A stretch of 64,000 nt of DNA from Antedon mediterranea (lineage: Eukaryota > Echinodermata > Crinoidea > Comatulida > Antedonidae): contig NC_092672.1 in assembly GCF_964355755.1 (NCBI RefSeq), positions 3,536,001-3,600,000 on the forward strand. Reading direction: 5' to 3'. Positions 47,118 through 60,400 of this stretch are shown here, in pieces. The stretch's first letter is position 1. Each line of letters begins with the position of its first letter. Made by a program: the position numbers and the translations under genes. Below the pieces are notes generated by a model that searched no databases, was not told the origin of the DNA, and worked only from the letters and a program-made list of their open reading frames with translations.

Positions 47118-47749
47118 ACCGTACTGCATAATAATTTAATGATGAAAATATCGAATTTTTAACATTTGAAATTAAAATTTGGTCCTTTTTAAATTCTGTT
47201 CGATGTTACCATAACAACTCGTGCATGTAGAGAATATAACGAAAACACACATGATCCTCGATTTAAATGTATAATATCAATATATATTTGACAAGAATGA
47301 CATTTGTACATCAGTTAAACTCAGGAATTACAGTATCGTAACAATTAAAAAAATAAAAATCTCTCAATTAATGAGAGATAGGCCTAGGCTACTGTCTATA
47401 AATTTATAGTAGAAAATAACGATGACCAGGTTGATCGACATTGCAGTAGTAACAATATCAAAGAGAAGACAATAATTCAATGTTTATTAAAAAAATAATT
47501 AAAATGAGAAAGTTGGACAGTCAAAATACTGAAGACATTTTCCGATTATTATACGATGATATACTACCAATATACTACTATAATCTTTTGTCTGAATGTG
47601 GAACCATTCGGCCATATTGATTTAGTTTGCAACTTGCATTTAAAAATCAAGATAATTTTGGCTATTTTCATTTTTAAACTATGAACATATTGTTATTTGA
47701 GAGACATGTTTTAAACTACTTATTATTTCTACATAATTTTATATCCACT
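47118..47749. other. No recognisable feature
   Basis: AT-rich non-coding sequence. I see no family signature. Confidence 0.4.
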
Positions 47750-47798
47750 AAAAGTGGGCCGATTCATCTCAGGGCCCGGAATCGTCCTGGACAGGATG
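47750..47798 (-). mobile_element. Fragment of the GGGACGATTCGGCCC fold-back family
   Basis: AAAAGTGGGCCGATTCATCTCAGGGCCCGGAATCGTCC resembles the right end of the element at 24295-24350 in the same order. It is a solo relic. Confidence 0.6.
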
Positions 47799-47904
47799 CA
47801 GACAGCAGATAAGAGCTCAACGCACTAATATTTCAAGCTGTAAAATGTCTCATTAGCAAGTTAGTATAAACAAAATTAAATTTGTTTTGTTTCTTAACCC
47901 GGAC

Positions 47905-48060
47905 TTATTGAGTGAGTGAGTTACCGAGCGGTTAAGACAGTCATAACGTCAGCAAAGCTTCGAGGCGGCTCCCTTGCTCTAGTTCTGGCGGTAGAACGAG
48001 TCTTCTCGGATAAGGACTATAAACCGGAATGGAAGTGAACAAAAGCATCACATGGAGCAT
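47905..48060 (+). mobile_element. tRNA-derived SINE relic
   Basis: TTACCGAGCGGTTAAGACA resembles a pol III A box of a Leu/Ser-type tRNA. A degenerate B-box region (TAGTTCTGGC) lies about 60 bp on. It is followed by ACGAGTCTTCTCGGATAAGG and ACTATAAACCGG, phrases I associate with 3' parts of deuterostome SINEs. The tRNA part would not fold well, so it is not a functional tRNA. Confidence 0.45.
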
Positions 48061-49802
48061 TGTGATTGATTTACATTTTAAGTATTACAAGTATTTTAAA
48101 AATGTATTTAAAAATGTAGAAACTTTAACAGAATATACAACTGTATCTACTGTATCTGCATTTGTTTGGGCAGAAAAAACCATTTTTAAATGTATTTAAA
48201 ATTTGTAAATGTCAAGATGCCATTAAATAATAATACATCAATTCAAGTAATAATATTTTCATTTTCAAACTACGAAAAAATTGCTATCTTAAGGTTATAT
48301 TTGAAAGTACTTATTGTTTCAGATGTATAAAAATCAAATTGATAATTTTGGCTATTTTTATTTTAAAACAATGAAAATATTGTTATTTGAGAGACATTTT
48401 AAACTAATTATTTCTACATAATGTTATGAATGAATTTAATTTAACAAGTTATATCCACTTATATGTATATACTGTAGATGATAAAGCATTGAGACAATAA
48501 ACATCCATATGTTTATTTTTAAGTATCTTTATTTCAGAAAGAAAGAAGTATGTATAAAAATGAACTATAAAAACAGAATTGTAAATAAGCAAAAATGTAC
48601 ATATCGGTGGTACACTGTGTGATCCGGTTAAGAGTTTTTTAAACATCATTTTTTGTTTGTTTCCATAGAGATAATGCATTTTTAGTTGCTATAGCCTAGA
48701 TACAGACATAGGTTCTCAACATATGAGATCATACAAAAACCAAACATAATATATATATATACTATACGGAATCAACTCTCTCAAAATTGTATTCCCAGAA
48801 TTATGTTCTTTTTATGTAAACAACTCCCATCATAAAACCAGATATAGACTGCATGTATTCATTAGAATCTAGTATAGCTGCTGTTTATCAAAATTCATGT
48901 TACATCATGCAACACCCCGATAAAACATTTTGAATGTCTTTCAAGGTATTTTATATTAAAATGTTTGGTCCGTAACTAATACATACAAATATCCAAAAAT
49001 CAAACAAATTCTGTCTATTTTTTTATTAAACATCTGGAGTTGATAAATCGATTATTTACATATTGTTTGATAAACATTAGTACAGCAAGTTTTGCATCGT
49101 CTTGAAATTTCAAATTTACTGTTCCAATATCTTACCGCAAATGGTTGCTTTACTTCCTCCATATATTACGCAATATTTTTGTAATTATCATGAATTTTTA
49201 GAATATAATTATGCATGTTAAATTGTAAAATAAAATCAAAATTTCTTGATGATTTATAATATATCAATATTTGTTTTAGATATGTATATATCTATATATG
49301 TCTATTGCACTATGCAAATTATAATAGCATGAATGTTGTTTCATTTTTTAGCTGTTTAGCATTTTAGGTTTAGGTGAGGGGATTATAAAAAACCATGAAA
49401 TGTTAATATAAACACACAAAACGAATCCAAATGAGTGTCGTGTTTCCGCTAAACATCAAATATCAACGAAAAATACACCCAAAATGTTTGTGTCTGAGGG
49501 CATCATCTAATTTCAACTACTTTTGGTGTTGAGTCCGTAATCATTGTTATTATTCCAATACTTCACATCTTAATATCTTCTTCATTATTAGAATGTTTTA
49601 ATCTGACTGATTGACAGAAGTCTGTCCCGCTCATGCACGTTGTCACTTTCTGAGGCGCACCCTAAATCCAGTATTGCTTTCATTTTGTAGCTTACATATT
49701 TCAAAGTAAAGGAATACTCCGTGTGTAACAAAATCAATGGCCGTAAATAGTTCCGAATTGTATAGTTGACAATTTAAAAAAAAAAACAAACAATTTGTCA
49801 GA
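48061..49802. other. 1.7 kb without recognisable genes
   Basis: AT-rich. TTTTGGCTATTTT(C/T)ATTTT with nearby TTATTTGAGAGACAT occurs twice (47655-47705 and 48340-48395), indicating a local duplication. Nothing else is supported. Confidence 0.4.
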
Positions 49803-50116
49803 GGCCGGGAAGCGATTTTTTATTTCGTACATAAGTTTGGGCCCCTTATGTGAAAGATAGCCAAACTACTTAAGTTCATAAATACAGTATAACTAAACCT
49901 AACCCTCTATAATCTCTCTCTCACTAAAGTAAAAGGAACTTGCTCATCGGATTCGAACCCCATACATCGACAAGTCCGACAGAAAACCTTTGTATTAGCG
50001 AATTGTTAGCTCATTTCTAACGTAGCTTAGGAAAAATGATTAATGAATATTCATGTTAATTTTGTGACGTCTCATGAGGGGTCCCCAAATTATGTAAGAA
50101 AAGAAATATCGTGGCC
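49803..50116 (-). mobile_element. MITE with internal tRNA-like sequence, copy 1
   Basis: The ends are inverted: GGCCGGGAAGCGATTTTTTA...TTTCGTACATAAGTTTGGG at the left and CCCCAAATTATGTAAGAAAAG...ATCGTGGCC at the right. The minus-strand interior contains GGGGTTCGAATCCGATGAGC, a perfect-looking B-box arm, matching the tRNA-like part of the copy at 62633-62971. The A-box half is degraded here. Confidence 0.7.
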
Positions 50117-50680
50117 GGGAAAAGTACGCTTTTATTATAATTAATAATCATGCCATGTGAATTATTATTAAGGAAGACAAACCGTGCGGAGCACAGGTTT
50201 CTGGTAGACCACACTTTAATTACTCTGAAGTAGCAAGTACGTAACAAATCTCCCATACAAAAAAATTGCAAAATATCAAAACCAGTGAAATAAAAATAAA
50301 AATGTTAATGAATAAACTTAATTCGTGTTTCCGCATCAATGTGTTTTTCATTCGATTTTTTTTGTCCACTTTTTTTTTATCTCTTCGAAAAACACCCAAA
50401 ATAATATAGTTTGGCATTTTTATACTTCCGTTATATGTTTGCGCGTATCATCTAATTTACACAGCACAATTTTTCTTTAGCGTCTTTTATTTTCCAGTAA
50501 AAAGTAAAGTCAAAGTTCTATATCCACTCTACTATTGCTATAATTGTTTAGCCTACATTATTATATTGAAGTGAAGGAATAGTGTATAACAAACCAATAG
50601 CCGTAAATACAGTAGTTCCTAATTTTATTCGTGACACAATTTGTTTTTATTTTAATAATTTAAGTGCGCTAATTCTTTGA
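50117..50680. other. No recognisable feature
   Basis: Non-coding DNA between the MITE and the start of the duplicated block. Confidence 0.4.
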
Positions 50681-51226
50681 TTTTGTCATGAAAACCTTCA
50701 AACAATTCTTATATTCTTCCATTTTCTTTCTTTGTCAAGTCGGCATTCATCATTTTATACCCACCTTTTACATATTTGATATTGTTTTTATGCTAAAACT
50801 GGCATCTTTGCACCGTCCTCATGATGACTCAGCATTATCGCATCGTTACTACGCCGACAATATTACAAAACAATTATTGTTGTATTGTATTTAAATTCTG
50901 GATAGAAAAAAAAACGAATTTGGTTATATTTTGACATCGACATAGTGATGAAAAATTAAATTGATAAAATAAATTATTTTTCAAAAACTGGTGGTACGGT
51001 CTCATTGTCCGTTGAAGGCGCTCTTTGGTTTTTTTATTTAAAACGAGTAGAGAGCAGGAGGTGGGTATGGTTTTGGTATCAATTCACACAGCGCGGCCTT
51101 TATGAATAATATAAAAGGTGTAGGCCTAACCTGTTCTTAAGAGACACAAAACTTAGGTAAGCTGGGTGTTTATAGTTTTTTTCTGTTTTGGTATTACGCT
51201 AGGCCTACTGGTGCCTGCCTGGCACC
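50681..51226 (+). repeat. Duplicated segment with one un-amplified 38-bp monomer
   Basis: The left part matches 14847-14963 (GTCATGAAAACCTT ... TTGATATTGTTTTTATGC). A single satellite monomer lies at 50803-50840, and the right part matches 23522-23774 and 24370-24520 (AATTCACACAGCGCGGCCTT, GTATTACGCTAGG). Neither the array, the 4.1-kb transposon nor the GGGACGATT element is present here, so this copy preserves the pre-insertion, pre-amplification arrangement. Confidence 0.85.
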
Positions 51227-51514
51227 TAACTAACGTGACAATTATCACACACAGCCAGCCAGCAGGGTGTACCGGCATTTATTCGGTGTATGTACCACTC
51301 TTTTCTCCCCTAGCCCAAACAACAACTCTGGAGAGTCGGAGGAGGGAAGTATCTAGTTTAGAGTCTACTACTAGGCCTAGGCCTAATTAACGTGACCTCA
51401 ATGTCTGATCAGAATTGTCTTCATCTTCTCACAGCAGGATGGCAGTGAGTGACATACGTGAAGATTATAGCTGCTACACACAAACAATGGAGTTATTAAA
51501 TACCTCCACCACGA

Positions 51515-52749
51515 CCATGTAGGTCTCTACCTCCATGTACAGAGACAGAACTACTGTCGTCTAGATGGCTGTTGACAGGTATAAGCACTCATGGATACAG
51601 AGTAAAGAAACAGCTAACTTTTGCCAATTTGTAAATGTAAATTATAGTTAATGCACAATTATAAATGGCCAGTTAATATAGACATTTCATTCATTCTGAT
51701 TTTATCAGCAACTAGGTCTACTGCATGCTGTATTAATTATTACGTTTCTGGTTTTTTTTTTAAGAATGAGTGCAAGAATGTTTTTACTGATAGACAACAT
51801 CAACTTGACAACAGCTGACACAGTCACTATATGAGACATTGATTGGGTAAGTTAAATAAATAATTACTACATTTTATTACAGCGTGATCAATAATCTGCC
51901 ATACAATTTACACACAGAGTGCAATATGCTTTTTTGCTGCGCACTTTTTGCACTCAAGTGCATAATAGAGTGACAAAATAAAGAGCGCACACATGACTCA
52001 TTTCAGCGCGTCTGATTGGCTACATCCTTGAACCCATGTTATAATAATTAGTCACAAGCTTGTGGTGTAATGTTTGTTTTAGTGTAGTGACTTTCAATAC
52101 ATTGTAAAGTAGCATTTATAGCTGTATTATAGAATCCACAGTCAGATCTACAAGCCCAAGATTGATGCCAGAGAATTGGTCAAGAAAAGCCAGTGATTGT
52201 CTACAGGTTAGTGACCATTAACACCATGGACCAGAAGATAGTGGAGAGAGCAGCTGCAAAGAGGAAGCTGGAGAAGATGATCATTCATCAAGGTCAGTTT
52301 TGTCTTTCACACCTCCCTAAAACCTAAAAACCCTCCTGAACAATAAACGCCCGGGGTGTTTATTCATATAAATACGTTAAATTAATCATATTGTTTTATA
52401 TACTTCTACTGCAGTATGCATTGATTGTTTTCATTCATTTCATTATCTTATTTTCTTTTTAGGTAAATTCAAAGGCAGTAAAACTATGGTGAGAGACTCA
52501 AAAGCTGTGATGGATCCCATGGAACTACTGAAAGTGTTACGCTCCACTGATTGCTCTGGCATTATCAAAAACTGTAAAGAACAAGTCATCAGTGACGCAG
52601 ATCTTGAGCTCCTATTGGATCACAGCGACCTTGTTGGGAATAACGTGGGAAAGAAATTGAAACCAGTAAAGGAGAATGAAGCGTTTAAGGTTCTGGAATC
52701 CTGCGATGAGAATGTCATGGAGTTAAAGATCTCAGCTAGAGAAGGATAA
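51515..52749 (+). pseudogene. HELLS: HELLS (LSH) helicase 3' exons, copy B, inactivated
   Basis: Four exon remnants in order. About 51515-51565 has NYCRLDG (helicase C-domain start). About 51766-51846 has NLTTADTVTI, an in-frame TGA, then DIDW before a GTAAGT donor; several residues of the usual STRAGGLG motif V are missing. 52133-52292 encodes NPQSDLQAQD, an in-frame TGA (52163-52165) where motif VI has arginine, then [10 protein letters not shown] and [20 protein letters not shown]. 52463-52749 encodes the C-terminus through TAA. Intron positions and spacing are gene-like, so this is a duplicated (not retroposed) fragment. Only the last two exons look intact. The parental active gene is not in the window. 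Confidence 0.82.
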
Positions 52750-52946
52750 CTAACCTGTCTCAACAATCTATTGCTTTTCATTATATTCTCCATCAAGATA
52801 TCCACATCAAATCCATGGCTCCTGGCTTTAAATTTACTACAGTACTGGGTTCACATACCCAATATTGCACAAATTGAAATCTGGGATTGTTAATGGTATT
52901 TATGACATTTATTTCTATGCAAGTAGTTACTGTTATTTTCTGCACA

Positions 52947-53460
52947 GCACAGTGTTCAGGTTTAAACTATTGTTAACACCAAGTGTTATTACAAGTCAGC
53001 ACAGTGTTCAGGTTTAAACTATTGTTAACACCAAGTGTTATTGCAAGTCAGCACAGTGTTCAGGTTTAAACTATTGTTAACACCAAGTGTTATTACAAGT
53101 CAGCACAGTGTTCAGGTTTAAACTATTGTTAACATCAAGTGTTATTACAAGTCAGCACAGTGTTCAGGTTTAAACTATTGTTAACACCAAGTGTTATTAC
53201 AAGTCAGCACAGTGTTCAGGTTTAAACTATTGTTAACATCAAGTGTTATTACAAGTCAGCACAGTGTTCAGGTTTAAACTATTGTTAACACCAAGTGTTA
53301 TTACAAGTCAGCACAGTGTTCAGGTTTAAACTATTGTTAACACCAAGTGTTATTACAAGTCTGCACAGTGTTCAGGTTTAAACTATTGTTAACACCAAGT
53401 GTTATTACAAGTCAGCACAGTGTTCAGGTTTAAACTATTGTTAACACCAAGTGTTATTAC
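52947..53460 (+). repeat. 52-bp minisatellite, about 10 copies (copy B)
   Basis: Same unit and same flanks as at 26076-26953, with 10 rather than 17 copies. A few C-to-T variants (AACATC) are interspersed. Confidence 0.95.
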
Positions 53461-54094
53461 TCTTACAACATAAAGAAAATCAAAGACTGTACACAAATAT
53501 ATCTGAAAATTAAGTAGAACTTTTAATTATTCCAATCTATATATTTTCACCCTTAAATTTATTTTATACATAATTATATTTCACTATTTCTACATCATAA
53601 CATAACAAATAAGTCTACATCAAAAAATATATTTAAAAACACAGCAATGAAACTAATCATTGATATCAAACTATATTATATAATGTCTTCATTGTTTTAT
53701 TTTTGTTATTTTTAGTTTTACAAATTCTACTACAACTTTGTTCTGTTGTTGTTACTGTGCCAAAGACATCTCATAATGCGTTTATTTGTTAATATAATTT
53801 CTAATTACGTTTTCATTTAATAAAACTGCTTTTGATAACAAATTACGTTTCATCATTACACATTATGTTAATGTTATGTTTTGTAGTTTCAAGTTGTACC
53901 ACTTTACTTTTAGTATTTAACCATCCAACCTAATTATAAAAGAATTGTATTAATTACATTTGATATAATATTATCACATAATTACTTTAAAACACGCACA
54001 ACCAATTCTATACAATATATCAAGTAAAAAACATTGCATTATTATAAAAGAATAATTTTCAATAAATATGGCAGCACAGCTTATAAAGATTATA
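53461..54094. other. Intergenic DNA shared with 26954-27560
   Basis: Homologous to the corresponding stretch of the other block. No coding signal. Confidence 0.5.
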
Positions 54095-54208
54095 ATGAAT
54101 AAGAAACAAACATTCTTGTTTATCTGCATGCTACAGCTGTTAATAATTATTACTTGCGTTGCTAGTGTGCCGCGTGCGGAAGTACGCGCGCGCGCGCTCC
54201 ATCGATGA
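54095..54208 (+). CDS. Possible signal-peptide exon, copy B
   Basis: Equivalent of 27561-27692: MNKKQ plus a hydrophobic run with M-to-I and S-to-C changes. The CG dinucleotide run after GTA is one unit longer (six instead of five). This shifts the frame to a TGA at 54206-54208 and leaves a poorer donor (GTAAAA). If the peptide is real in copy A, this copy is likely broken. Confidence 0.2.
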   Translation: MNKKQTFLFICMLQLLIIITCVASVPRAEVRARALHR

Positions 54209-54433
54209 AGGTAAAATGTCAAAATAAAATGTTTAAAAACATTTTATGTTTTAGATTATCATATTGATTTAATCTACTATACAATTTATATATAAAAGTT
54301 CGTTTTTATATTGAATACAAATTTAATGTTAGAAATGCAATTATTTGCGATATTAAAAATTGACACCTGCTTGCTGCGAGATTTAAAAATGTGTTTGTTA
54401 TATAGTAGAAGTAACATACGTTATCAGTGAAAA

Positions 54434-57400
54434 CTAATAAAGATGATCAAATGTAATATTTCTTATTGAACACTTTTCAGACACGTGACGAATGTCGTCA
54501 GCTGATAGATTGCAATCAATCATGTTAAGGTACCACAGCTTAGGACACATAATGAGAAATGAAGACAATGAATTAACATCAATGTTGTGAAGGTTACTAC
54601 GAGAGATAAGGAGAGTACGTAATGCTAATTGAACTTGTTTGAGAGAACATTCTGATACAAAGTCATGAAATACATCACGTGATAGATTCTTAATCCAAAC
54701 AACGACACATTTATCTTGAATGCCTAAAATGTGTGCAATAACTCTTCCCTTTCGCTCCAATGCCATCTTACTACAAAAGGCATAGACACTATCATCATCA
54801 TATTGCATACAATACAATTGCATAATTAGACGTATGAAATGCCCGTCACATTGTACACCTGGACTAATGTAATCAATAAACATTCTTATGGAGGTAGATA
54901 TATCATCCAAATGATTATTTATTTCTAAATCTTTGCTTGTCATGTAATTAATTAATTCATTTACCACAGCATCTTTATGTTGTTTTTTAACAAAGTTTAA
55001 ATTTCTCGGCAGATTGCGATATGTTGACAAACGATCTGTAACCCAATGCTTGAGGAAACCGCCAGCTTTATCACCAAGGAAACCAATTGCAAACTCTCTC
55101 GCTCTGTATAAATGCTTACTCTCTCGTATCACCTCCCACTCATCATCATCCAATGGTGTAAGTAATTTTCGTACATCTGAGCACTCATTCTCCATACCTT
55201 CACTTTCACATAATTTGCACAAGTAAAATCCTACCAATGACTCTACTATTAATTTGTGAGGAGGCATATAAATGTTATCAAATTTAGATTTTGAAATTGG
55301 CGCTTCTTCGTAAACGAACCCGATTTTTAAGGCCATATCAACCATATCTTTGTTCGAATGTTCAGTCAAATCCGTTTTGTTTATTGAAAGTTGGTTTACT
55401 TTTAAGCTATCATACATAAATTTCCCTAATAAAATCATAGCATTTACATACTTCACTGGTGTTTTATCAAATTCAGAAATCTTTGTTATTTTTTCTCGTT
55501 TGTTGAACTGATTCAAAATACTACGAAAGAGTTCTTTGAAGAGGTCAGTTTTATTTTCGGGGAGACTTTGATTATCTTCCCACAATATACAGAGTGAAAG
55601 AAGTAGCATCGGGTTTTTGCACATTGCATACGCTTCAGGATGTTTTAGCTCTCGCTCTCTTCTAATAAGCTGGATAAAAGACGTAGGCCTAACTGTTTCA
55701 AGATGCGTGTCAATATCTAATTCCTTTTTAAGGGATTTTCCCAATTCTGGTTTTTCAAAATAATCAAAATGTTTGTCAATGTATTTTCCTATGCTCTCGT
55801 CATTAAATCCCCTAACCCTTACATGTACGTTACTCTCTTTTACAAATTCGTATATGTTTTCTGATCGTGAAGTAAGTATCACTGTACTTTTCTCTAAATA
55901 CTCATTTCTGAACAGACTAATTACGCTTGGATTATTAAATCTCAATTCATCTAACCCATCTAACAACAACACTAGGTTGTCTTTATGGGTCTTTAGAACA
56001 TTTTGAAATGACACTTTTTTAATAATTTGTGTACACCTACTGAAATCTTTCATATCAATTTCCTTTACAATCATATCCAAGATGTCGTCATCTTGTTCTA
56101 AATCTCTTAAACTTAAAAGAAATACAATTTTACCTTTAAATACTTTTGATTGCCCAGTAGCCCAATTGTATGATAAATGCCTTAATATGGTAGATTTACC
56201 TATCCCACCCTCGCCATCTATAAGAGCTCTACATCCAGGTGTGGAGCTGATAACATCTACCACTTCTGTTAATGTTATTTGCTTGCTTCCTTGATTGTTT
56301 TCAGTTTCCTTCAGTAGTTCCATATCGGTAAACATCTGTGAAATGTCAACTGTGTATCTACCATGCATTGTTGCTGGTGTAAATCTACTGGCCTGGCTAC
56401 ACAATTTCTTTTGTCTTTGAAGCAGGTATTCTTTAAATTTTTCTAATGAATATAAGATAAATAATAAGAAAATATGTCAAGAAAGATATTTGATTTAAGT
56501 TAATTTTAATTTAGAAGGCCTACAATTTCCTCCGTTAACGGTCGCACTTTCAAAGCCCGTTTGTTCTTCCTATTTAATTAGTGCATTTTGGTACCTCCCG
56601 TAAACGGCCGCGGCCACTGTTTTTTTACTAAAAATGAATTTTTTTTTGTATGGTAATTTACCTCCCGTACACGGCCACCCGAAAATTCCTATTTACTTTT
56701 GACAAAAATACAATTTTGATAATTATATATTGTGCCCTATATATTATTATTAGCTTTATTTCAAAGCGGTTTATAAAAACATTTTGTGAAGAACATTCCT
56801 GTGTTTTTTAGATGAGATGAGAAAACTACACAGATTTTGACCGACCATTTTCATATGATAAAAGCTTTTAAAATTTGTCTAAAAATCATAAATAATACTA
56901 AACCACCTGATTATAAACAATAAATTACAATTAATAGCTGGATAATTTACAGACTCGTTGCGTTAAGAACGCCGACAAATATCGTGCATAGCCATAATAC
57001 GTGATTTTGGCCTTCTATCCGCGGCAGAACCTCTTGTTAGCGGTCACCTCCCGTAAGCGGCCTGTTTTCCCGGCCCCCGGAGGTTCAACTGTAATACATT
57101 GGGTAGTGGTTAAATTGAAGCCGAAGTACACCCAAGTAAATTATATAGAGGGCGAAAAACTCAATAATTATATTCAATCAAAAAGGAAGAAAACTGAAAC
57201 GACTGGATCCGAACCGATATTGTAGCCGTTATGTACCGTAGCAATCCACCGATTATAGTAAACTTCATATGTCGGTGTAAAGCGAATATTCTACATTAAC
57301 GGTTTCACGACATTAGCGGTTGTGTGACGCATGAATTAATTTTTTTTTGTAGGTGAATTAAAAGTTAAAGATTTTTCAGATATATCAGTATTACAACTTT

Positions 57401-60400
57401 TGCTTATACGACAGCAATAACAAATAATATTAACATATATATTCATTTAAGTTATTAGGTTAAAAGGCCATTTGTTACGGTGGACGTTTATGATTGAAAC
57501 TAAACTCACAATTATCTACGTCATAATTACATTCATTAATGATCATCCACAATATTGTATGCCAAATGACATACAATTCAGCATTATAGGCCCTAAAACT
57601 AACTGTGCAGTAAAAGGGATTATAGAGGGCGGCAAACAAAATATATCATTAATCAGAACGAAACTTTAAAATGTGTTTGAGTTAATATGATTGTAACTAC
57701 AGTACATCAGCATGAAATAGTACGGTCAATTACTATTTTTGAATTTGATTACAAAATTGTTTTATGGAGACATTTTATTTTCAAATTAATTATGATTAAA
57801 TGAGCAAAATTAAAGTAAGACAATGTGATTTTGTTTGGTAAACATTTCTTCAAACATAAATTATATATCTATCTAAACCCATCAAACTAAGTTTTACTTA
57901 ATATACTTTCTAAATAAGAAATTTATTTTTTTGTGATATTAATTTTTTAAATACTATATTATTATTAATGCGTACATATAACTTAAGAAACTCACTTGAG
58001 TCTGATTTTTTCAAGCCCAATCTTTCGAGAACGATAACAAACCAAGATTTTCTGTTTCCTCGTGAGGCAGAGTCTTTATATTCTCTTCGCTTTCCTTGTT
58101 CTTCTTGAGTCGTCGACACTTCCTCATCTGTTTAAGGAAAAATAACTAATTCTATCTTTTCTGAATATATTTTTTTTGGAAAACATTATTAATATTATTA
58201 CATTGCCGATTATCAATTGATCCATTAGGCATTATTTTTACTAAATTAAACTATTTATGTTTTTTCAGAGCTAGATAATATGATTGTTGTTAATGCATAA
58301 GAAATTTCGTTTTTCCATTGATTGTAGTATAGGCGGAATTATAGAGGGCGGCAAACACAACTTTTAATCCATCAGGGGTTGTCTAAATATGCTCAACAGA
58401 GGGCAGCAAACAGAAAAATAAACATTTTCAAACATAACACCGTGCGGAGTGTTATAGTCCAGATCCCTATGTATTTTCGTGTGCAGATCATGGGGAAAGT
58501 GTAAACATTGTATTTTATGAATATTTCAATCATGCTGGTTATAAAAACCCATGTTGTCAAATTTCTAAAATTCATCTTTGACCTCTGACCTCAATTTGAA
58601 TGTTTTGACCCATTGAAAACAAAATGATCATATCTTTGCAACGCTTAGATTAAATGAAATAATTTTAGTGTCAAATTATTTGGGAGATGCATATTAATAT
58701 TCGTTCTAATGAAAAAGTTTGTCCAAAAATGGCTGGAAGTATGATTTTTGGCATATTTGACCTTTGACCTACATATCATATAACTCCGTAACTAATAGTT
58801 GGACAAACTTTAAATAGGGCTCAAATTAATCTGAAGGTATATGTTTCTATTCAGTCTAATAAGAACTTTTAAAAGAAAATAACCCGAAATATTTTTATTG
58901 ACCTTTGACCTGTACTGGTAGTACATATTTCTATAATCTCAAAAACTATTGGCCGTAAAATGGTTGTTTTTGTGAAATGGTTCGAACAATTTACATTTAT
59001 ATGTTTATAATAACAACATTTTATAGACATGTTAAAGAATTTTATTTATGATCACTAACTTTGTAATTTATTAACATCACTAGCATTTGTTATAATATTA
59101 AAATGTGTCATATTTGCTGATTTTACGCACTTCACATGAATTTATCAGAAAATATGTGTATTTAATATAATGTTGTTTTTTTTTATATAAAGACAATTTA
59201 ATTATCTATCAAATAAGACTATTTTCAAATTATTATGGCTAAAACTTAATTAGATACAGGCAAAAAAGTGTATTTTTACTTATGTGAACAGCGCCCTCAA
59301 TCTTCATTTTTTCCCAAAAAATACCACATTTTTATGTGGTTTCATAAACTTAGCTGGTTGTAACTTTTTAAAAGATTTGTTGTCAGTGACGTGTAACTTA
59401 CATACACCTTCTACCATATACTAAGTAAGTTTCTGAGATAAAATGAAAACAATATTTTTATAGCTTGATATTTTTCCTGAGGTTATTACATGGTGCATGC
59501 TAAAAATATTTTGATTTTGTGCTAAAAATCCATCTTTTTGGTCCAGTACAAACAATCTTGTACAGCCATTCTTACACAAACAGCATATTTTATTGGAAAG
59601 ATAATCATAATATCTATCCAATAAAATATGAATTTTGTGTATTATATCTGCTAGATAGCTTTTATTAAACCAAAAAGATGGACTTTTAGCTCAAAATTAA
59701 AATTTTTTTTTTGTGTGTATCATGTAATAACCTCAACAAAAATATCAAGCTATCGGAATATTTTTCTCATTTTTTTCAGAAACTGACCTAGTACGTTATA
59801 AAAGAGGTATGTAAATTAGAGGTTACTTTAAAAAGTCTTTAAAACAAAGTTATAACCTGTTTAGTTCAGGAAAACACATAAAAATGTGGTATTTTTTGGG
59901 AAAAAATGAAGATTGAGGGCGCTGTTCACATAAGTAAAAATACACTTTTTTGCCTGTATCTAATTAAGTTTTAGCCATAATAATTTGAAAATAGTCTTAT
60001 TTGATAGACAATTAAATTTTCTTTATATAAAAAAAAAAAACTTTATATTAAATAGACATAATTCTGATAAATTCATGTGAAGTGCTTAAAATCAGCAAAT
60101 ATAACACATTTTAATATTATAACAAATGCTAGTGATGTTAATAAATTATAAAGTTAGTGATCATAAATAGAATTCTTTTACATTTCTATAAAATGTTGTT
60201 ATTATACAACATATAAATGTAAATTGTTCAAACCATTTCACAAAAACAACCACTTTACGGCCAATAGTTTTTGAGATTATAGAAATATGTACTACCAGTA
60301 CAGGTCAAAGGTCAATAAAAATATTTCGGGTCATTTTCTTGTAAAAGTTCTTATTAGACTGAATAGAAACATATACGTTCAGATTAATTTGAGCCCTATT

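Noticed and set aside
52486-52749. Independent 87-codon gene
   Set aside because: It is the last exon of the HELLS fragment; the frame extends upstream to an AG acceptor at 52461-52462.
55014-56294. Plus-strand open frames of 70-77 codons
   Set aside because: Antisense shadows of the NACHT exon.
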